A stretch of 9,611 nucleotides of DNA. Source: Candidatus Pacearchaeota archaeon. Lineage in GTDB: Archaea > Nanobdellota > Nanobdellia > Pacearchaeales > GW2011-AR1. Made by a program: the position numbers and the translations under genes. Shown piece after piece: positions 1-5,539 of this stretch; positions within the stretch are counted from its first letter, which is position 1; each line of letters opens with the position of its first letter. The notes under the pieces were generated by a model that saw only the letters and a list, made by a program, of their open reading frames with translations, searched no databases and was not told the origin of the DNA. The DNA is taken from positions 1 to 9,611 of the forward strand of contig WJLC01000036.1 of NCBI GenBank assembly GCA_014728745.1, given 5' to 3'.

Positions 1-78
1 AGCATAGTTGGGCAATATGTCTGATTTATTTTCTAAAAATATTTATTTGGTTCGTTCTTTAGGTGTTATTTGAATGCT

Positions 79-91
79 AAAGGTTTTTATA
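79..91 (+). promoter_or_regulatory. Candidate archaeal promoter (BRE/TATA) for the tRNA region
   Basis: An A/G-rich stretch (AAAGG, a BRE-like element) runs directly into TTTTTATA. The archaeal spacing of about 25 bases would put the transcript start near 113-116, at the upstream tRNA-like repeat and about 80 bases before the mature tRNA. A second AT-rich candidate lies at 99-107. Bases 1-78 show no gene I can support; an ATG on the minus strand at 5-3 could start a gene leaving the window, but too little is visible. Confidence 0.4.
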
Positions 92-114
92 GCAATAATT
101 TAATATAAATTTAT

Positions 115-128
115 GCGGAGTTGCCGGA
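115..128 (+). repeat. Partial upstream copy of the tRNA-Leu 5' end
   Basis: Positions 113-128 repeat 194-209 exactly (16 bases), covering the acceptor strand and the start of the D stem of the tRNA-Leu downstream. Further on, GGTCAAATGAGAG at 171-183 resembles the tRNA D-loop region at 212-224. The rest does not fold as a tRNA: 134-148 forms a small hairpin (AATTGC/GCAATT) where the D arm should continue. It looks like a decayed or interrupted partial tRNA duplication. Confidence 0.6.
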
Positions 129-195
129 CAAGAAATTGCTGTGCAATTCCTAGCTCATTCGCCCATGCGTGGTCAAATGAGAGCGGTTAAAAGAT

Positions 196-279
196 GCGGA
201 GTTGCCGGAGCGGTCAAACGGGACAGACTCAAGATCTGTTGGCTTAGTGCCTACGAAGGTTCGAATCCTTTACTCCGCA
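196..279 (+). tRNA. tRNA-Leu (anticodon CAA)
   Basis: This is a complete class II tRNA that decodes UUG leucine codons. The acceptor strands GCGGAGT (196-202) and ACTCCGC (272-278) pair fully, with A279 as discriminator. The anticodon stem ACAGA/TCTGT encloses the loop CTCAAGA, giving anticodon CAA. A variable arm (GGC-loop-GCC) and the T arm with loop TTCGAAT follow. The discriminator A and long variable arm fit archaeal tRNA-Leu. CCA is not encoded, as is usual in archaea. No intron is seen in the anticodon loop. The gene sits just upstream of the ribosomal-protein operon on the same strand. Confidence 0.95.
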
Positions 280-287
280 TTAGTAAT

Positions 288-348
288 CTTTATAAAGCAA
301 AATAAACTGCATTTTATACCTGCGAGTTGAATGCTCGGCGATAGCAGG
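288..348 (+). promoter_or_regulatory. Promoter and leader hairpin of the L18e-L13-S9 operon
   Basis: TATA-like boxes are seen at 289-297 (TTTATAAA) and 312-318 (TTTTATA). Just downstream, CCTGC (319-323) can pair with GCAGG (344-348) around a second possible stem, CGAG (323-326) with CTCG (334-337); the two share base 323. The hairpin lies in the 5' leader some 45 bases before the first start codon. A role in autoregulation by a ribosomal protein is possible but only inferred from position. Confidence 0.35.
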
Positions 349-392
349 AAAGAATTTTTCTGCTAATAAATAATAAAACAAATAAAAACAAA

Positions 393-764
393 ATGAAAAA
401 AACAAAGACAAAAATTGAAAAGCAGTTAAGAAAAAAAACAAACCCTGTATTAGTTAACACAATAATAGCTGCTAAGAAAAATCCGAAATGGACTAAAATT
501 GCTGGAATTCTTTCTGGACCTGGAAGAATAAAAACATGCATTAATTTAAGTGAAATTGATAAAAAAACAAAAAAAGGTGAGAAGATTGTTATCCCAGGCA
601 AGGTTCTTTCTCAAGGAGATGTGAGCAAGAAAATAAAAATTTCTGCTTTTAAATTCTCAAAACGAGCTGAGGAAAAACTAAAAAAGGCAGGTTGCGAAAC
701 AAATACAATACTTAATGAAATTAAATCAAATCCTGATGCAAAGGACATTAAGGTTATTAGATAA
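393..764 (+). CDS. rpl18e: 50S ribosomal protein L18e
   Basis: This is a protein of the large ribosomal subunit, the archaeal/eukaryotic L18e family (structurally related to bacterial L15). The 123 residues match the family's usual length of about 115-125. Visible family signatures are NPVLVNTIIAAKKN near residue 17, an INLSEIDKKTKKGEKIVIPGKVLSQG block at mid-protein, and the C-terminal segment with FSKRAEEKLKKAGC. The start has no Shine-Dalgarno sequence but an A-rich leader, consistent with the other starts here. It opens the classic archaeal order L18e-L13-S9; L13 follows after 11 bases, so co-transcription is likely. The sequence is very lysine-rich, as expected for an rRNA-binding protein in an AT-rich genome. 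Confidence 0.96.
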   Translation: MKKTKTKIEKQLRKKTNPVLVNTIIAAKKNPKWTKIAGILSGPGRIKTCINLSEIDKKTKKGEKIVIPGKVLSQGDVSKKIKISAFKFSKRAEEKLKKAGCETNTILNEIKSNPDAKDIKVIR

Positions 765-775
765 AAACCAATAAA

Positions 776-1168
776 ATGAAAGTAATTGATGGCTCAGGCG
801 CAGTTTTAGGAAGATTAGCTAGTTATGCTGCTAAGCAAGCACTAAAAGGAGAGGAGATTGCAATAGTAAATTGCAATGATGTGATAATTTCAGGAAACAA
901 AAGAAATATTAAGGAGAATTTTGAGAAAAAAAGAGGAAGAATAGGACACAGTCAAAAAGGGCCAAAACATATTAGAAAGAGCCATAGGATTGTGAAAAGA
1001 GCTATTAGGGGGATGCTTCCTGATCACAGATCTGGAAGAGGCAAACAAGCATTCAAGAGAATAAAATGTTACACAGGAATTCCAAAAGAAGTTGATACTT
1101 CTAAAATAATAAAAGCAGGAAAAGAAAACCCAATGAAATTTTCAAAAGTAAAGGAGTTTGCAAAATGA
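776..1168 (+). CDS. rpl13: 50S ribosomal protein L13 (uL13)
   Basis: This is a large-subunit ribosomal protein that contacts 23S rRNA. The N-terminus (VIDGSGAVLGRLAS) and the block IVNCNDVIISGNK are standard uL13 signatures, followed by the conserved GPKHIRKSHRIVKRAIRGMLP and the GRGKQAFKRIKCYTGIP segment. The 130 residues fit the shorter archaeal form. It lies second in the operon and its TGA stop overlaps the ATG of rps9 (ATGA), a sign of translational coupling. The end of this gene contains AAGGAG at 1151-1156, placed 8 bases before the rps9 start, so its coding sequence also serves as the ribosome binding site of the next gene. Confidence 0.97.
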   Translation: MKVIDGSGAVLGRLASYAAKQALKGEEIAIVNCNDVIISGNKRNIKENFEKKRGRIGHSQKGPKHIRKSHRIVKRAIRGMLPDHRSGRGKQAFKRIKCYTGIPKEVDTSKIIKAGKENPMKFSKVKEFAK

Positions 1169-1572
1169 GTAAGAAAAAAATAGTAGAATCAGGAAAGAGA
1201 AAAAGCTCAGTTGCTAGAGCAATGATCTCAGAAGGTGAGGGAAAAATTACTCTTAATAATAGAGATTACAACACTCTTCATAAATTTGATAAACTAAGGC
1301 TATCAGAGCCCTTAAGAATTGCTGAGAAGATTTTAGGCAAAATTAATTTTGATGTTGATATAAGTGTTAGAGGTGGGGGCAACAAAAGCCAAATAAGTGC
1401 TGCAAGGCTTGCTTTAGCCAAAGCAATCTCAAAATTTGCAAAATCAAAAGAATTAACAGAGGCTTTTTTAGAATATGATAGGCATTTGCTTGTTGCAGAT
1501 GTTAGAAGAAAAGAGCCTAATAAGCCTGGAGATTCAAAAGCCAGAAGCAAAAGACAGAGTTCTAAGAGATAG
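1165..1572 (+). CDS. rps9: 30S ribosomal protein S9 (uS9)
   Basis: This is a small-subunit protein whose C-terminal tail reaches toward the decoding centre and P-site tRNA. Family features are the N-terminal VESGKRKSSVARA, the central VRGGGNKSQISAARLALAKAI segment, and the C-terminal ARSKRQSSKR tail ending in the SKR typical of archaeal uS9. The 135 residues match archaeal length. The start overlaps the L13 stop by four bases and has an AAGGAG Shine-Dalgarno at 1151-1156. In many archaea RNA polymerase subunit N and K genes follow; here the next gene is an unrelated one on the opposite strand, so the cluster ends with S9. Confidence 0.97.
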   Translation: MSKKKIVESGKRKSSVARAMISEGEGKITLNNRDYNTLHKFDKLRLSEPLRIAEKILGKINFDVDISVRGGGNKSQISAARLALAKAISKFAKSKELTEAFLEYDRHLLVADVRRKEPNKPGDSKARSKRQSSKR

Positions 1573-1577
1573 TTGCT

Positions 1578-1611
1578 CTTTTATTTTTTATTAGATTTTT
1601 TAGTTATTTTC
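1578..1611 (+). terminator. T-rich terminator tract after rps9
   Basis: Only 8 bases separate the rps9 stop from the stop of the convergent gene. Several T runs (1579-1589, 1594-1600, 1605-1609) follow on the plus strand inside the 3' end of that opposing gene. Archaeal transcription typically ends at such U-rich tracts without needing a hairpin, so termination of the ribosomal operon probably occurs here. Confidence 0.45.
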
Positions 1612-2126
1612 TCTAACTTATCTTGGACTTTATTAAAAAGTATTGAAGAGACAAGAGGTTTGTGATTGCCATTGTAAATCTGATTATTGAAATTTATCTT
1701 TCCAATATATGTGAAATTATTCAAAATCTTTTTTAACCCGTTTACTGAAAGGTTGTGCTTTCCTGCTATTTTATTTAAGGATGCTCCTGAGTTAAGGAAT
1801 TCTTCAAAAATCTCCTCAACTTCTTTTGAATTTTGGGCCGGTACAAGATTTCCATTCTTAAGAGTGTACCCAAAAGGAGGTCTTGACATTGCTTTTCCTT
1901 GTGATGCTTTTTTAATCATCCCTGACTTTTGACTTTGTCCTCTTGTTTTAGTGTATTCTCTAAAGGGTTTTAATGCAGTAAAATCTGCTTTTTCTTCAAT
2001 ATACTCATCTACTTTTTCTGGGTTATTTGGGCAGAATTTCAGACAAACATTACAAAAAACTAATCCAAATTTTTTATTGCTTGCCTCTAAATACCCACAC
2101 TTGCAACAGGCCTCTTTTTCTTTCAT
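1581..2126 (-). CDS. Zinc-finger protein with an orphan serine-recombinase 'Recombinase' domain (no catalytic domain)
   Basis: 181 residues. The N-terminus has a zinc-ribbon-like Cys set (C7/C10 and C25/C28, plus C8 and C32). Residues about 60-170 resemble the DNA-binding 'Recombinase' domain (PF07508 type) that follows the catalytic domain in large serine recombinases: a helix with QSQKSGMIKKASQGKAM, then RPPFGYTLKNGNLVP, SLNKIAGKHNLSVNGLKKIL, TYIGKI and GNHKPLVS...LFNKVQDKL. The resolvase domain with its nucleophilic serine is absent, and there is no space for it upstream, so this protein cannot cut DNA by the known mechanism. It may be a DNA-binding regulator or a helper subunit (inference). 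Its start is supported by a TATA box on the minus strand (2157-2147) 26 bases upstream, implying a leaderless mRNA. Family call confident, function unknown. Confidence 0.75.
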   Translation of the reverse strand: MKEKEACCKCGYLEASNKKFGLVFCNVCLKFCPNNPEKVDEYIEEKADFTALKPFREYTKTRGQSQKSGMIKKASQGKAMSRPPFGYTLKNGNLVPAQNSKEVEEIFEEFLNSGASLNKIAGKHNLSVNGLKKILNNFTYIGKINFNNQIYNGNHKPLVSSILFNKVQDKLEKITKKSNKK

Positions 2127-2146
2127 GATTCAATTAAACTCTTGCA

Positions 2147-2157
2147 GATTTATATAG
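2147..2157 (-). promoter_or_regulatory. TATA box for the recombinase-domain gene
   Basis: CTATATAAATC on the minus strand is centred about 26 bases before the ATG at 2126-2124. This spacing predicts transcription starting at or next to the start codon (leaderless mRNA). Confidence 0.5.
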
Positions 2158-2269
2158 GTTTTTGTGATTCTTTTAATATTGCAGTAGTGAATACAAAGCT
2201 TTAAAAGGTGTTTCTTTTTCAGATAAATAGAGTTGAGCCTTAAAGGGTTAGCTTAGAAAGATAGATAGA

Positions 2270-2818
2270 ATGGAGGAAAAGAAAATGACAGAAGAAAAAG
2301 AAAAGGCTCCTGAAACAGATGCAGAGGAAAACTCTGAAGATAAGTCTGAAGAAGAACAGGAACAAGCTACTTCTGAAGAAGATTCAAAAGAATCTGAAGG
2401 CAAGGAAGATGAAAATGATTCAAAAGAATCAGAAGATTCTGAGGAATCTAAGCCTGAAGAAAAAGGCGAAGATTTAGATTCTGAAAAGCCAGAAGAAGAT
2501 TCTGAAGATTCAGATACAGAAGAAGTTGGAGAAGATGATCAAGGCAGAAAGCTTTACAAGACAACTTGCTCCAAATGCGGAAAAGAATGCGAAGTTCCTT
2601 TTAAACCTGAAAAAGACAGAGATGTTTTTTGTGAAGATTGTTTCAGAAGCAAGAGAAAGAGAAGCTTTGGCAGTGGTAGTCCAAGGAGAAGAAGGAACAG
2701 GCAAATGCATGATGCAACTTGTGCAGAATGTGGAAGAGATTGCCAAGTACCTTTTAAACCAACAGGAGACAAGCCAGTTTATTGTAAAGAGTGCTATTCT
2801 AAGAAGAGAGAACAATAA
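2270..2818 (+). CDS. Acidic protein with two CxxC-x17-CxxC zinc ribbons
   Basis: 182 residues from the first ATG. Residues 1-92 are almost entirely Glu, Asp, Ser and Lys (a disordered acidic tail). Two near-identical zinc-ribbon motifs follow: C100/C103...C121/C124 and C151/C154...C172/C175, each with exactly 17 residues between the pairs, an extra Cys (107, 158) and the VPFKP block. This matches the small 'CxxC-x17-CxxC' domain family known mainly from candidate-phylum bacteria and archaea; its function is unknown. A basic, arginine-rich linker (GSPRRRRNR) separates the ribbons, suggesting nucleic-acid contact. The likelier start is the second ATG at 2285, because GGAGG (2272-2276) lies 8 bases before it, giving 177 residues. 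A TATA-like CTTTAAAAG is near 2201-2209. Confidence 0.85.
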   Translation: MEEKKMTEEKEKAPETDAEENSEDKSEEEQEQATSEEDSKESEGKEDENDSKESEDSEESKPEEKGEDLDSEKPEEDSEDSDTEEVGEDDQGRKLYKTTCSKCGKECEVPFKPEKDRDVFCEDCFRSKRKRSFGSGSPRRRRNRQMHDATCAECGRDCQVPFKPTGDKPVYCKECYSKKREQ

Positions 2819-2837
2819 ACATAACATGCTTTTTGCA

Positions 2838-2880
2838 TGATTTTATTTTTTATTTTTTTAATATTTTATTTTTTATTCTT
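2838..2880 (+). terminator. T-rich termination tract after the zinc-ribbon gene
   Basis: A run of repeated TTTTTT blocks broken by single A's starts 20 bases after the stop codon, the usual form of an archaeal U-tract terminator for the plus-strand gene. The inverted repeat at 2885-2917 follows directly. Confidence 0.5.
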
Positions 2881-2884
2881 ATTT

Positions 2885-2917
2885 GCTGTTTAAAACACTG
2901 TTTATTGTTTAAACAGC
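2885..2917. repeat. Inverted repeat of TGTTTAAA type between convergent genes
   Basis: GCTGTTTAAA (2885-2894) and its exact reverse complement TTTAAACAGC (2908-2917) flank 13 bases that contain another CTGTTTA. The right arm overlaps the last codons and the stop of the VIT-like gene. The words are the same as those clustered at 8763-8942, so this may be a dispersed binding site; it could also be a hairpin at the gene end. Confidence 0.7.
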
Positions 2918-3388
2918 CCAAGTAGAAACCCAATTTCCTATGAAATACGTTAAAACAATTACTACAATTGCAATAGCAACATGCTCAAAAACAGAATAAA
3001 AAGGGTTTTGCTCTCTTTTTTTAGCAACTGCATAACTAAAAGAAGATAAAAGAAGGATTCCCCAGACAATGCTTACTAAAACAGCTGTGGATAAATCAAA
3101 TATCAAGACAGGTACAGCAAAACTTAAGGCAAATAAAAATTTGAAAAAGGTTGTGGAAAATGTTGAAGACCAAATTTGCTTGTTTGTTGTTGTCTTACTT
3201 CCAGCTTCTTCTGAAACATGCATTCCTAAAGCGTCAGACAAAGCATCTGCTATTGCCACAACTAAAATTCCTCCTAAAACAACTTGCTTTGAATGTGTTC
3301 CTGCATTTAACCCAACAAGCAAACCGAGGGTAGTAATTATTCCTGAAGTTAATCCAAACCCCAGCCCTTTTCTCACAGATATGTTCAT
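2909..3388 (-). CDS. Short VIT1/CCC1-like integral membrane protein
   Basis: 159 residues with about five hydrophobic segments (roughly 12-30, 35-54, 80-97, 100-121, 134-153). It resembles the VIT1/CCC1 family of iron/manganese transporters: the N-terminal GFGLTSGIITTLGLLVGLNAG, then AIADALSDALGMHVSEE, which corresponds to the metal-coordinating acidic region after the first helices. It is shorter than the usual 220-250 residues and lacks most of the cytoplasmic metal-binding loop, as in several archaeal members. Transport of a divalent metal is inferred from the family only. It starts 17 bases after the 51-residue membrane protein gene and is the last gene of a probable three-gene minus-strand operon. 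Its stop lies inside an inverted repeat. Confidence 0.75.
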   Translation of the reverse strand: MNISVRKGLGFGLTSGIITTLGLLVGLNAGTHSKQVVLGGILVVAIADALSDALGMHVSEEAGSKTTTNKQIWSSTFSTTFFKFLFALSFAVPVLIFDLSTAVLVSIVWGILLLSSFSYAVAKKREQNPFYSVFEHVAIAIVVIVLTYFIGNWVSTWAV

Positions 3389-3405
3389 TTTGTTTTTTAT
3401 TTTAT

Positions 3406-3561
3406 TTATTTAGATTTTTTCATTAATTCTTTTTGATTAATAAACATAATGATTACTGCAGGAATAATAAACAGCCAGTCAACGGCAAAAGTAAGGTAAA
3501 GAAAAAATAATGCAATAATAGAATAAACCACTACTTTAGGATTTTTAACCTTGAAACTCAT
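3406..3561 (-). CDS. Small two-helix membrane protein (51 aa)
   Basis: A short reading frame starts at ATG 3561-3559 and ends with TAA at 3408-3406. The product begins MSFKVKNPK and continues with two hydrophobic stretches (about residues 10-26 and 29-41) separated by an acidic Asp-Trp, then a lysine-rich tail (QKELMKKSK). The start overlaps the end of the upstream cysteine-rich protein gene by 17 bases, and the next gene starts 17 bases after its stop, the tight packing of an operon. I recognise no family. The positive-inside pattern (Lys at both ends) fits a hairpin with both termini in the cytoplasm. It is likely a real gene because it fills the gap exactly and has membrane-protein composition. 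Confidence 0.6.
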   Translation of the reverse strand: MSFKVKNPKVVVYSIIALFFLYLTFAVDWLFIIPAVIIMFINQKELMKKSK

Positions 3562-4237
3562 CACACTCTCCTTTAATGTAATAATCTATTTGCTCTGAGT
3601 TACATGCCAAACAGCTATTTGAAAAAGTCTCTTCATCAGGATATCCGCAAACAGGGTCCCATAGTGTTATGCATGCATCTACATTTCTTTGATTTGGGGT
3701 GCAATAATGCAATTCATAAGGAACACAGCAGATGTTTGGGGTGATAAATTCATCTACTCTTCCCATAAGGGATTCATTGTCTCTGCATTTTATTCTTTCT
3801 GCAGCATTTACAAGAGTGCCTTTCATGTCAAGGCATTTTTCAGGGGAAAGAACTTTTTTGATTAAATCTAAGGAGTAAATGTCAATTGTTCTTGGTCTTC
3901 CTTCTGTTTCTAAAAACATTATATACTCCCCCATGCCTTGTTTCACAGAACCAACATAAGTAAGGCCATACTCTTCTTGATAATAATCCTTAGCAATGGT
4001 TAAAATCTTCTCGTCTGTCTCATTTAATTCCCATTGCCTTACGCAAATTCCGTAGGTTTCGTTAAATGAGTATCCTGCAGCAATTAAACATCCATGAATA
4101 TCTCTTTGCCCTCCAACTATTGTGTTGTTTTCTTGGTTTTGTTCTTGGCTATTATTATAAATCTCTATTGAAAAAATAAGTAGTAGAATTAATGCTGATA
4201 TCACCATTATTTTCTTTAGTGTGTGCTTCTTTTTCAT
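3545..4237 (-). CDS. Membrane-anchored/secreted cysteine-rich protein with C-terminal Kazal-like domain
   Basis: 230 residues. Residues 1-8 are basic and 9-27 hydrophobic, giving an N-terminal anchor or signal; the rest is extracellular. Residues 41-70 carry GGQRDIHGC...GYSFNE...CVRQWE, a motif I associate with exported proteins of DPANN and other archaea. A middle region has C135, C151 and C170/C171. The C-terminal part has six cysteines (C179, C189, C197, C209, C212, C225) with DPVCGYPDEETFSNSCLAC, close to the Kazal protease-inhibitor pattern (PVCG.DG.TY.N.C). A role in inhibiting proteases or adhering to a host is only a guess from the fold. A minus-strand TATA box (4268-4259) lies about 26 bases upstream. 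First gene of the three-gene set with the 51-residue peptide and the VIT-like protein. Confidence 0.75.
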   Translation of the reverse strand: MKKKHTLKKIMVISALILLLIFSIEIYNNSQEQNQENNTIVGGQRDIHGCLIAAGYSFNETYGICVRQWELNETDEKILTIAKDYYQEEYGLTYVGSVKQGMGEYIMFLETEGRPRTIDIYSLDLIKKVLSPEKCLDMKGTLVNAAERIKCRDNESLMGRVDEFITPNICCVPYELHYCTPNQRNVDACITLWDPVCGYPDEETFSNSCLACNSEQIDYYIKGECDEFQG

Positions 4238-4257
4238 TATACTTTAAAGAATAATAA

Positions 4258-4288
4258 TGTTTTTATACTCTTTGATTTTTTTTAAATA
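4258..4288. promoter_or_regulatory. Divergent promoter region
   Basis: The 63-base gap between two divergent genes holds GTATAAAAAC on the minus strand (4268-4259), about 26 bases before the cysteine-rich protein start. On the plus strand TTTAAATA (4280-4287) lies about 18-21 bases before the paired ATGs at 4301 and 4304; the TTTTTATA at 4260-4267 could also serve that direction. GAGGT at 4294-4298 is a possible weak ribosome site for the second ATG. Confidence 0.4.
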
Positions 4289-4300
4289 TGCACGAGGTTT

Positions 4301-4759
4301 ATGATGGGAGAAGAACTTACCCTAGGAGTGAAAAAAGAAAATGCTTATTTTTCTCTTAGTGATAATGAGGGAGAAATTGGCAGTGTTAGGCTAGAATACA
4401 TGGATGAGAAAGCAAGAACAATTCTTGATCCTCAATTCTTAGTAGACCACAAAGAAGTAAGAATAAAGTATAATTTATACCCTCATGCAAGGAGGAGAGA
4501 GATAGGAGATTATGAAAGATTTCTAAAAATGTCTGAAAAAGCTGATTACAGGGATGTGCCAGAAATAAATCTTGGAGAAATTGACAGGCAAACGCAAATG
4601 TCATTTAAACTGGATTTGACTTCTTTGAACGATTTCATAGAAGAAATGGGGGCAGAAAAAAGAATGAGCCTAAGAGGAATACCTGGTGGAGAATTTGGAC
4701 AGTTTTGGGTGTTGAATCTTAGAATTTTAAACCCTTCTCAAGTTAAATTATTTAGTTAA
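4301..4759 (+). CDS. Hypothetical protein (152 aa)
   Basis: 152 residues, soluble, with no signal sequence, cysteines or membrane segments. Composition is charged, with a repeated Glu/Arg/Asp pattern and a C-terminal GGEFGQFWVLNLRIL stretch that looks like a beta-strand core. I do not recognise a family. The start is one of two adjacent ATGs (4301, 4304). It is the first of three small plus-strand genes (next start 30 bases after its stop), each with its own TATA-like element, so they may be separate transcription units. Nearby vocabulary (ENxxxxSLxxxxGEI..LEY in this protein and EN..SGEISLEY in the next) hints at a distant relation to the following gene, but the match is too short to be sure. 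Confidence 0.6.
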   Translation: MMGEELTLGVKKENAYFSLSDNEGEIGSVRLEYMDEKARTILDPQFLVDHKEVRIKYNLYPHARRREIGDYERFLKMSEKADYRDVPEINLGEIDRQTQMSFKLDLTSLNDFIEEMGAEKRMSLRGIPGGEFGQFWVLNLRILNPSQVKLFS

Positions 4760-4789
4760 TTTAATTAAAAATAGTGTTTTTATGATTTT

Positions 4790-5188
4790 ATGACAGATAG
4801 ACCAACAAGATTAATGATAATGAAACATGAAAATAGAGAATCTGGAGAGATCTCTTTAGAGTATCATCAGAAAGGGTTTGGGGTTTTATCTGACAAAGTT
4901 AAAAAATTCAAAAACATTTATGAAAGAATTGTGAGAATAATTCATGATCCTGATTTCCTTGAGGGATTAGAGGGTAAAAAAGGTACCTATGTATGCTTTG
5001 AAAATGTTAATGGAAAATACAGGGCACCTGAAGAGTATATTAGGTATAGTGTTACTCAAAAAAGAGCAAGAGAGATTTTAGATAGTGCAATTCAAGAGGA
5101 ATTCAAAGGAGTTGCCCCAGAAAAAAGAAACAAACAAAGGGAAACTCTTGCTACAAAAACATGGGAATGGATAAATTCTATTGACTAA
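4790..5188 (+). CDS. Hypothetical protein (132 aa)
   Basis: 132 residues, charged and soluble, probably mostly helical in the second half (RAREILDSAIQEEF...RNKQRETLATKTWEWI). One cysteine, no recognisable motif. The start is uncertain: in-frame ATGs lie at 4790, 4814 and 4820, and the TATA-like TTTTTATGA at 4777-4785 is too close to the first one for the usual 24-27 base spacing but fits a start at 4814 or 4820. If that promoter is used, the protein would be 122-124 residues. I see no domain and assign no function. Confidence 0.6.
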   Translation: MTDRPTRLMIMKHENRESGEISLEYHQKGFGVLSDKVKKFKNIYERIVRIIHDPDFLEGLEGKKGTYVCFENVNGKYRAPEEYIRYSVTQKRAREILDSAIQEEFKGVAPEKRNKQRETLATKTWEWINSID

Positions 5189-5200
5189 AGAATAAAAGTA

Positions 5201-5208
5201 TTTAAATA
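5201..5208 (+). promoter_or_regulatory. TATA box for the 85-residue gene
   Basis: TTTAAATA preceded by AAAAG (BRE-like) is centred 26 bases before the ATG at 5231, the same spacing as at other starts in this window. Confidence 0.5.
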
Positions 5209-5230
5209 AGAGATTTTATAAAACAAGGCC

Positions 5231-5488
5231 ATGGCAAAAGAACAACCAAAACTAATTTATGAAGATTGCTTTAAAGAAAGAAAATATTTTGAAACAGAAG
5301 AAATTAGTTCCTTAAATAAACTAAATAAGGGAAAGACCTACTCTGCAGAAGTTTATTGTCAAGGCAGGGGAAAACCTTATTTCACAATGAGAGAGGTAAA
5401 GAAGAGTTTGCTTGTTAATTTGTTAAAAATTGTTCTAACAGAAGAAGTTCATGGTAAAAAAAGAGCACATATTGAAAGGGTGAAATAG
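5231..5488 (+). CDS. Hypothetical protein (85 aa)
   Basis: 85 residues, basic, no membrane segments. Two cysteines (C13, C43) are far apart, so a zinc site is unlikely. The middle, KGKTYSAEVYCQGRGKPYFTMREVKKSLL, looks like a small beta-rich nucleic-acid-binding type fold but I do not recognise a family. The well-spaced TATA box upstream (5201-5208) and the hairpin with T run directly after the stop support a real, separately transcribed gene. Confidence 0.6.
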   Translation: MAKEQPKLIYEDCFKERKYFETEEISSLNKLNKGKTYSAEVYCQGRGKPYFTMREVKKSLLVNLLKIVLTEEVHGKKRAHIERVK

Positions 5489-5494
5489 TGTGGC

Positions 5495-5535
5495 AGTGTT
5501 TTAAACAGGTGTTTAGGTATTTAAACACTTTTTCT
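5495..5535 (+). terminator. Hairpin plus T-run of TGTTTAAA type between convergent genes
   Basis: AGTGTTT (5495-5501) pairs with AAACACT (5523-5529); the run TTTTTCTT follows on the plus strand, so it can act as a terminator for the upstream gene. The loop holds TTTAAACAGGTGTTTA, closely similar to words at 8763-8780 and 8894-8909. It is thus also a member of the dispersed TGTTTA-type repeat set. It lies 5 bases before the stop of the convergent membrane protein gene. Confidence 0.6.
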
Positions 5536-5539
5536 TATG

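Noticed and set aside
1..113. A minus-strand gene leaving the window at its left edge (ATG at 5-3)
   Set aside because: Only one codon would be inside the window; promoter-like AT-rich sequence alone is not enough.
1278..1550. Open frame antisense to rps9
   Set aside because: Shadow of a well-supported ribosomal protein gene; no promoter and no recognisable motif.
3069..3413. Plus-strand frame opposite the VIT-like gene
   Set aside because: The opposite strand encodes a recognisable membrane protein; the frame has shadow-type composition and lies antisense.
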